Part shown: positions 61,169 to 64,000 of the stretch, in pieces | How positions within the stretch are numbered: position 1 is the first letter of the stretch | Layout of the letters: each line of letters opens with the position of its first letter | Source of the DNA: Coemansia sp. RSA 1804 | Taxonomy: Eukaryota; Kickxellomycota; Kickxellomycetes; Kickxellales; Kickxellaceae | NCBI GenBank assembly: GCA_027578815.1 | Contig: JANBTH010000004.1 | Location: 29,867 to 93,866, forward strand | DNA length: 64,000 nucleotides | Direction of reading: 5' to 3' | Program-made: the position numbers and the translations under genes | Notes under the pieces: generated by a model | The model's database searches: none | Seen by the model: the letters and a program-made list of their open reading frames with translations, nothing else | What the model was told of the DNA's origin: nothing

Positions 61169-61608
61169 TTAGAAGCCTTCTCAACGAATTAACACCAAGC
61201 CCAGCGCACTTTGGTTCTAAATGACTAACTGTGTATGCTGTGTCGGAACTAGACGACAATAAAGACAACCAGCCAAAAGTGGGGGGAAAGCACCCAAATA
61301 AACAACAACAATAAAAGAAGAAAATGAAGGATTATTAAAGAACAAAATAATGTGCTAGAAAAACAACTGACCGGAAAAAACTGAAACTGGAAAAGGGCAA
61401 CCGCCAACTTTTTTATCAGTAATCTTGGCATCTGCTGTTCATATGCACAGTTGTGAAAGAAAGAGGGAAAAAAGCAGCTGTCATTGCATGGCGTTCACGC
61501 TTTTAAAAAGCACGCGCACTTTTATTTAATTTAATTTGCTATAAAGACTGCTTATGTTGTGATAACCAAAGTTTGTCCACCCTTGCTTCCTCTCTTCTCT
61601 CACTCTGG
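61169..61608. other. Spacer between MDM34 and RCM1
   Basis: Same-strand AT-rich spacer with the MDM34 promoter and the RCM1 3' region. No gene is seen. Confidence 0.45.
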
Positions 61609-63279
61609 TTACTGTTGTGTCACCGAGACCTTGGCCCGTTTTCTGTATCCCTTTGGGCCACAAGACCGCTTCTTCTTGCTCGGCAACGGAGCTGTCTGCT
61701 GGCGATTGCCCGTGGCCGGCGTTTCGTGTTCGGTGCTTTTGTTTGGCGGCTGAGTGGCAGTGACAGCTGCTTTTGTTGCCACTGCATCCCCGCGTCTCTT
61801 CTTGCCTTTATTGTTGTTGTTGTTCTTTGTCGCCTTGTTGGCAGCGTCAGAGGCAGCAGTGGTGGCCAGCATCGCGTCCAGCTGCTGCTTGGTCTTTTCA
61901 ACATCCGCTGGCTTCTGACGCACAAAGCCTGCCACAAAAAACCCGTTTGTTCCGTCCTCCGGCAACGTACGCACAAGACACGCCGCCTGGTCTTTGGTAA
62001 GCCCAGCAGCCGTTTCTAGACCGCGCCGCGGCCACGTTGGAATCACGTCACTGGCTGGTGACAATCCGAACTCGTCCTGGCTCTGAAGAATGCGCGCCAC
62101 TACGGCTTCGTTCTCCTCTGCGTGGATCGAACATGTCGAATACGATATGCGCTTGACGTTCGGAAACCGCATTGCGTGCAGGATAATCGATACTTGGAAG
62201 TCAGCCAGGCTCTTCAGCCGCGCCTCCTGTCCACCTCCCGCAGCATTTCTGCCGTTGCCTGCGCCCTGGCTGCCAACGGTGGCTATGTAGGTGTCGACCA
62301 GGGCGTCGAGACGGTTGACGATTCCAGATCCCGAGCACGACGGATCGAGAAGCGCATACTCGACACAGGCGTACTGCGGATCAAGCGGATTAACATCGAG
62401 GAAGCTGGTGCACTTGGCAGTGATGATCTCGCACTTTGCAGCATTGGTCAGCTTGACCAGCGTGTCCAGCCGCTGCTTGTCCATGTCAAAGGCAAAAATC
62501 CTGCCACTGTTTCCCATCAGACTGGCCATATGGCTTGTCTTGTTGCCCGGTGCCGCACAGGCATCGAGTGCTGCCGATCCAGCCGCTGGTCGCACCACAT
62601 GTGCTGGCATACACGATGCCTTGTCCTGCAGTATTATTGATCCGCCAACATACAGCGGATGCGCATGGAGGTCGGTTCCAGGCGGAAGCACCAGGAGGTC
62701 GTGTAGGTCTGGATCGCGCATAAATTTGCGCGACTTTGGCGCAAGAATCTTGTGAGCCATACTGCGCTCCATCTGCTTGGAATCAACAAGCTCGTATCCC
62801 TCGTCCTGGAATTGCTTAACCACTCCATCGACTGTAGCTGCAAGCATATTCACGCGCACATGGCGGAACGTCGATCCGCTGTCGCGCAGCTCAGCAGGAA
62901 CCAGATCGGCATTACTTTGAATGCCCAGCTCCTCTTTAAGCACCGCTAGCGCTGCTGCCAGCGTTGCCTTGTGCTTGCGAATCCGCTGGTTAAGGCTTTG
63001 GTTTGCGCCCTGGCGTTGCAGCCCGACCTTTGTGAGCAACAGATCATGGACAAGAACCAGCGCCAACCGCAGCTCAATCCCTTCCGCCTCCGCCACCCCG
63101 CTTTGCTGGACGACTGTGGTTAGTGCTGAAGCGTTCTTCAGCGTCTCGCATATGAGCGCATACATCTTGCGCTTTTCTTCTGGTTTCAGGTGGTGGTTCC
63201 CAATCGTCATGGTTTTGATTGATCCTTGGCGCTGCTCCAGCCGCCGCAGTATATCTGCTGCCCGCTCGTAGAACTGCAT
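61609..63279 (-). CDS. RCM1: 25S/28S rRNA m5C methyltransferase Rcm1/NSUN5
   Basis: The 556-residue protein starts MQFYERAADILRRLEQRQGS, as in Rcm1/NSUN5. The Rossmann methyltransferase core has motif I (DACAAPGNKTSHMASLMGN, about 237-255), the DPSCSGSG motif with one catalytic cysteine (about 312) and the YSTCSIHAEENEAVV motif with the second (about 380). NSUN5/Rcm1 methylates a conserved cytosine of large-subunit rRNA. The C-terminus is Lys/Arg-rich and low in complexity (KKKRSCGPKGYRKRAKV), likely nucleolar-targeting. The ATG at 63279 fits the family start. Confidence 0.94.
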   Translation of the reverse strand: MQFYERAADILRRLEQRQGSIKTMTIGNHHLKPEEKRKMYALICETLKNASALTTVVQQSGVAEAEGIELRLALVLVHDLLLTKVGLQRQGANQSLNQRIRKHKATLAAALAVLKEELGIQSNADLVPAELRDSGSTFRHVRVNMLAATVDGVVKQFQDEGYELVDSKQMERSMAHKILAPKSRKFMRDPDLHDLLVLPPGTDLHAHPLYVGGSIILQDKASCMPAHVVRPAAGSAALDACAAPGNKTSHMASLMGNSGRIFAFDMDKQRLDTLVKLTNAAKCEIITAKCTSFLDVNPLDPQYACVEYALLDPSCSGSGIVNRLDALVDTYIATVGSQGAGNGRNAAGGGQEARLKSLADFQVSIILHAMRFPNVKRISYSTCSIHAEENEAVVARILQSQDEFGLSPASDVIPTWPRRGLETAAGLTKDQAACLVRTLPEDGTNGFFVAGFVRQKPADVEKTKQQLDAMLATTAASDAANKATKNNNNNKGKKRRGDAVATKAAVTATQPPNKSTEHETPATGNRQQTAPLPSKKKRSCGPKGYRKRAKVSVTQQ

Positions 63280-64000
63280 ATCCTATGTCGTCTCCTCCTT
63301 CCTCGAGACTGTTTCCTTTTATCCTGTGCTTTTTGTTTTTTTTTCGCCTTGATGAAACAATGTATCCAGACAATCCGAAACGAACATAAATAAAAAATAC
63401 TAACGTCCTTTCCCCTCTCCAAATGCAATTATTCGTGTTCCTGGATGCTGGCTGATAAGAAAGAGAAAACAAACACAATACTTTTCGCACAATTGCTGAG
63501 ACCTCGTGGAGTAAAAAAGAATTGCAAGCCCTGTCTTCCATTTATGATCCACTCGTGTCTGAGCTAACCGGAAATAACCTGCGCCTGTACACGCAATAAT
63601 CCCATGGGGTCTACACGTGATGGCCTGCATTTGCCTGTAAGCCAGCATTGCTTTTTTATCCTTCGCCTCGGTCTTTTGTTTTTTAGGTGTTCTTGTAGTT
63701 CGCTTCCAACTGATAAGGAGAAATGCGGACAACATCAACAGCAGCGTTCAATGAAAAAAAATAAAATGGATGATGCTGGTGTAATTGCTCTCGGAACTGC
63801 ACGGCATGATAAAATGGAAAAATCAAAGGACAAAGATGTCTACATGTCTTTTTTCATGGAAAATACCGACAATGTGAAAAAAAAACTATAATAAGAATTG
63901 AGTAAAATAATATATCCTTTTTTGCACAAATACAAACATGAATTGGATGCTCCTTCTCAACGGAAGGATATATTGTTTTAATGAGTAAAAGCGATCTTCT
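63280..64000. other. Window edge, promoter side of RCM1; no supported gene
   Basis: A plus-strand frame at 63604-63891 ends in a Lys/Asp-rich stretch but has no recognisable domain, and splice-like signals within it do not keep frame. I leave it unannotated. No RNA gene is seen. Confidence 0.4.

Noticed and set aside
63604..63891. 95-codon plus-strand frame near the window end
   Set aside because: No recognisable domain. The apparent GTAAGC donor and TTTTTTAG/TTGTAG acceptors do not preserve the frame.

Overview
The window is eukaryotic and fungal. It holds dense, mostly single-exon genes for conserved fungal proteins: the ERMES subunit Mdm34, an Rsc9-like chromatin remodeller subunit, Pan2, the TRAMP components Mtr4 and Trf4/5, an Arp10/Arp11-like dynactin protein and a mitochondrial branched-chain E1-beta. 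GC-rich coding blocks are separated by AT-rich intergenic DNA. Introns are rare: one gene has two clear introns with GTAAGT donors. Many proteins carry CAG-encoded polyglutamine tracts. Two F-box/LRR-like proteins resemble families that are expanded in Kickxellales (Coemansia and relatives). My inference is an early-diverging fungus, most likely Kickxellomycotina; genus and species cannot be told from the sequence alone.

Layout. 0-9 kb, all on +: Mtr4 RNA helicase, a WrbA/Ycp4-type flavodoxin-like quinone reductase, branched-chain ketoacid dehydrogenase E1-beta, a four-helix membrane protein and an unrecognised signal-anchored membrane protein. 9-11 kb: a gene-poor stretch with a long GTT microsatellite, then a small acidic GPI-anchor-like protein. 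11.7-20.7 kb, on -: the spliceosomal helicase Aquarius/Cwf11, an Rsc9-like remodeller subunit and a small multi-helix membrane protein. 20.7-25.1 kb: an AT-rich stretch that hides two members of a microprotein family. 25-33 kb: Pan2, Atp11, a Trf4/5 poly(A) polymerase and another member of the microprotein family. 33.4-39.4 kb, on -: an RluA-type tRNA pseudouridine synthase, an Arp10-like protein, a three-exon SR splicing factor and a polyQ zinc-finger protein. 39.4-43.4 kb: a second AT-rich stretch with a 51-residue zinc-finger gene. 43.4-64 kb: a large ABCC transporter, an F-box-like protein, proteasome Rpt5, eIF3f, mitoribosomal mS38, Pwp1, a second F-box/LRR protein, Mdm34 and the rRNA m5C methyltransferase Rcm1/NSUN5.

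Functionally the window is mostly housekeeping, with many RNA-processing genes: Mtr4 and Trf4/5 belong to one nuclear surveillance complex, Pan2 removes poly(A) tails, Aquarius and the SR protein act in splicing, and Rcm1, Pwp1 and the pseudouridine synthase act on rRNA or tRNA. I see no evidence that these form a regulated cluster.

The most notable observation is a family of very short proteins (about 40-46 residues) at 22631-22771 (+) and 33220-33342 (+). They share a nearly identical 24-residue C-terminal block although most of its codons differ synonymously. A third, diverged and apparently spliced member lies at 23248-23378 (-). I do not recognise this family.
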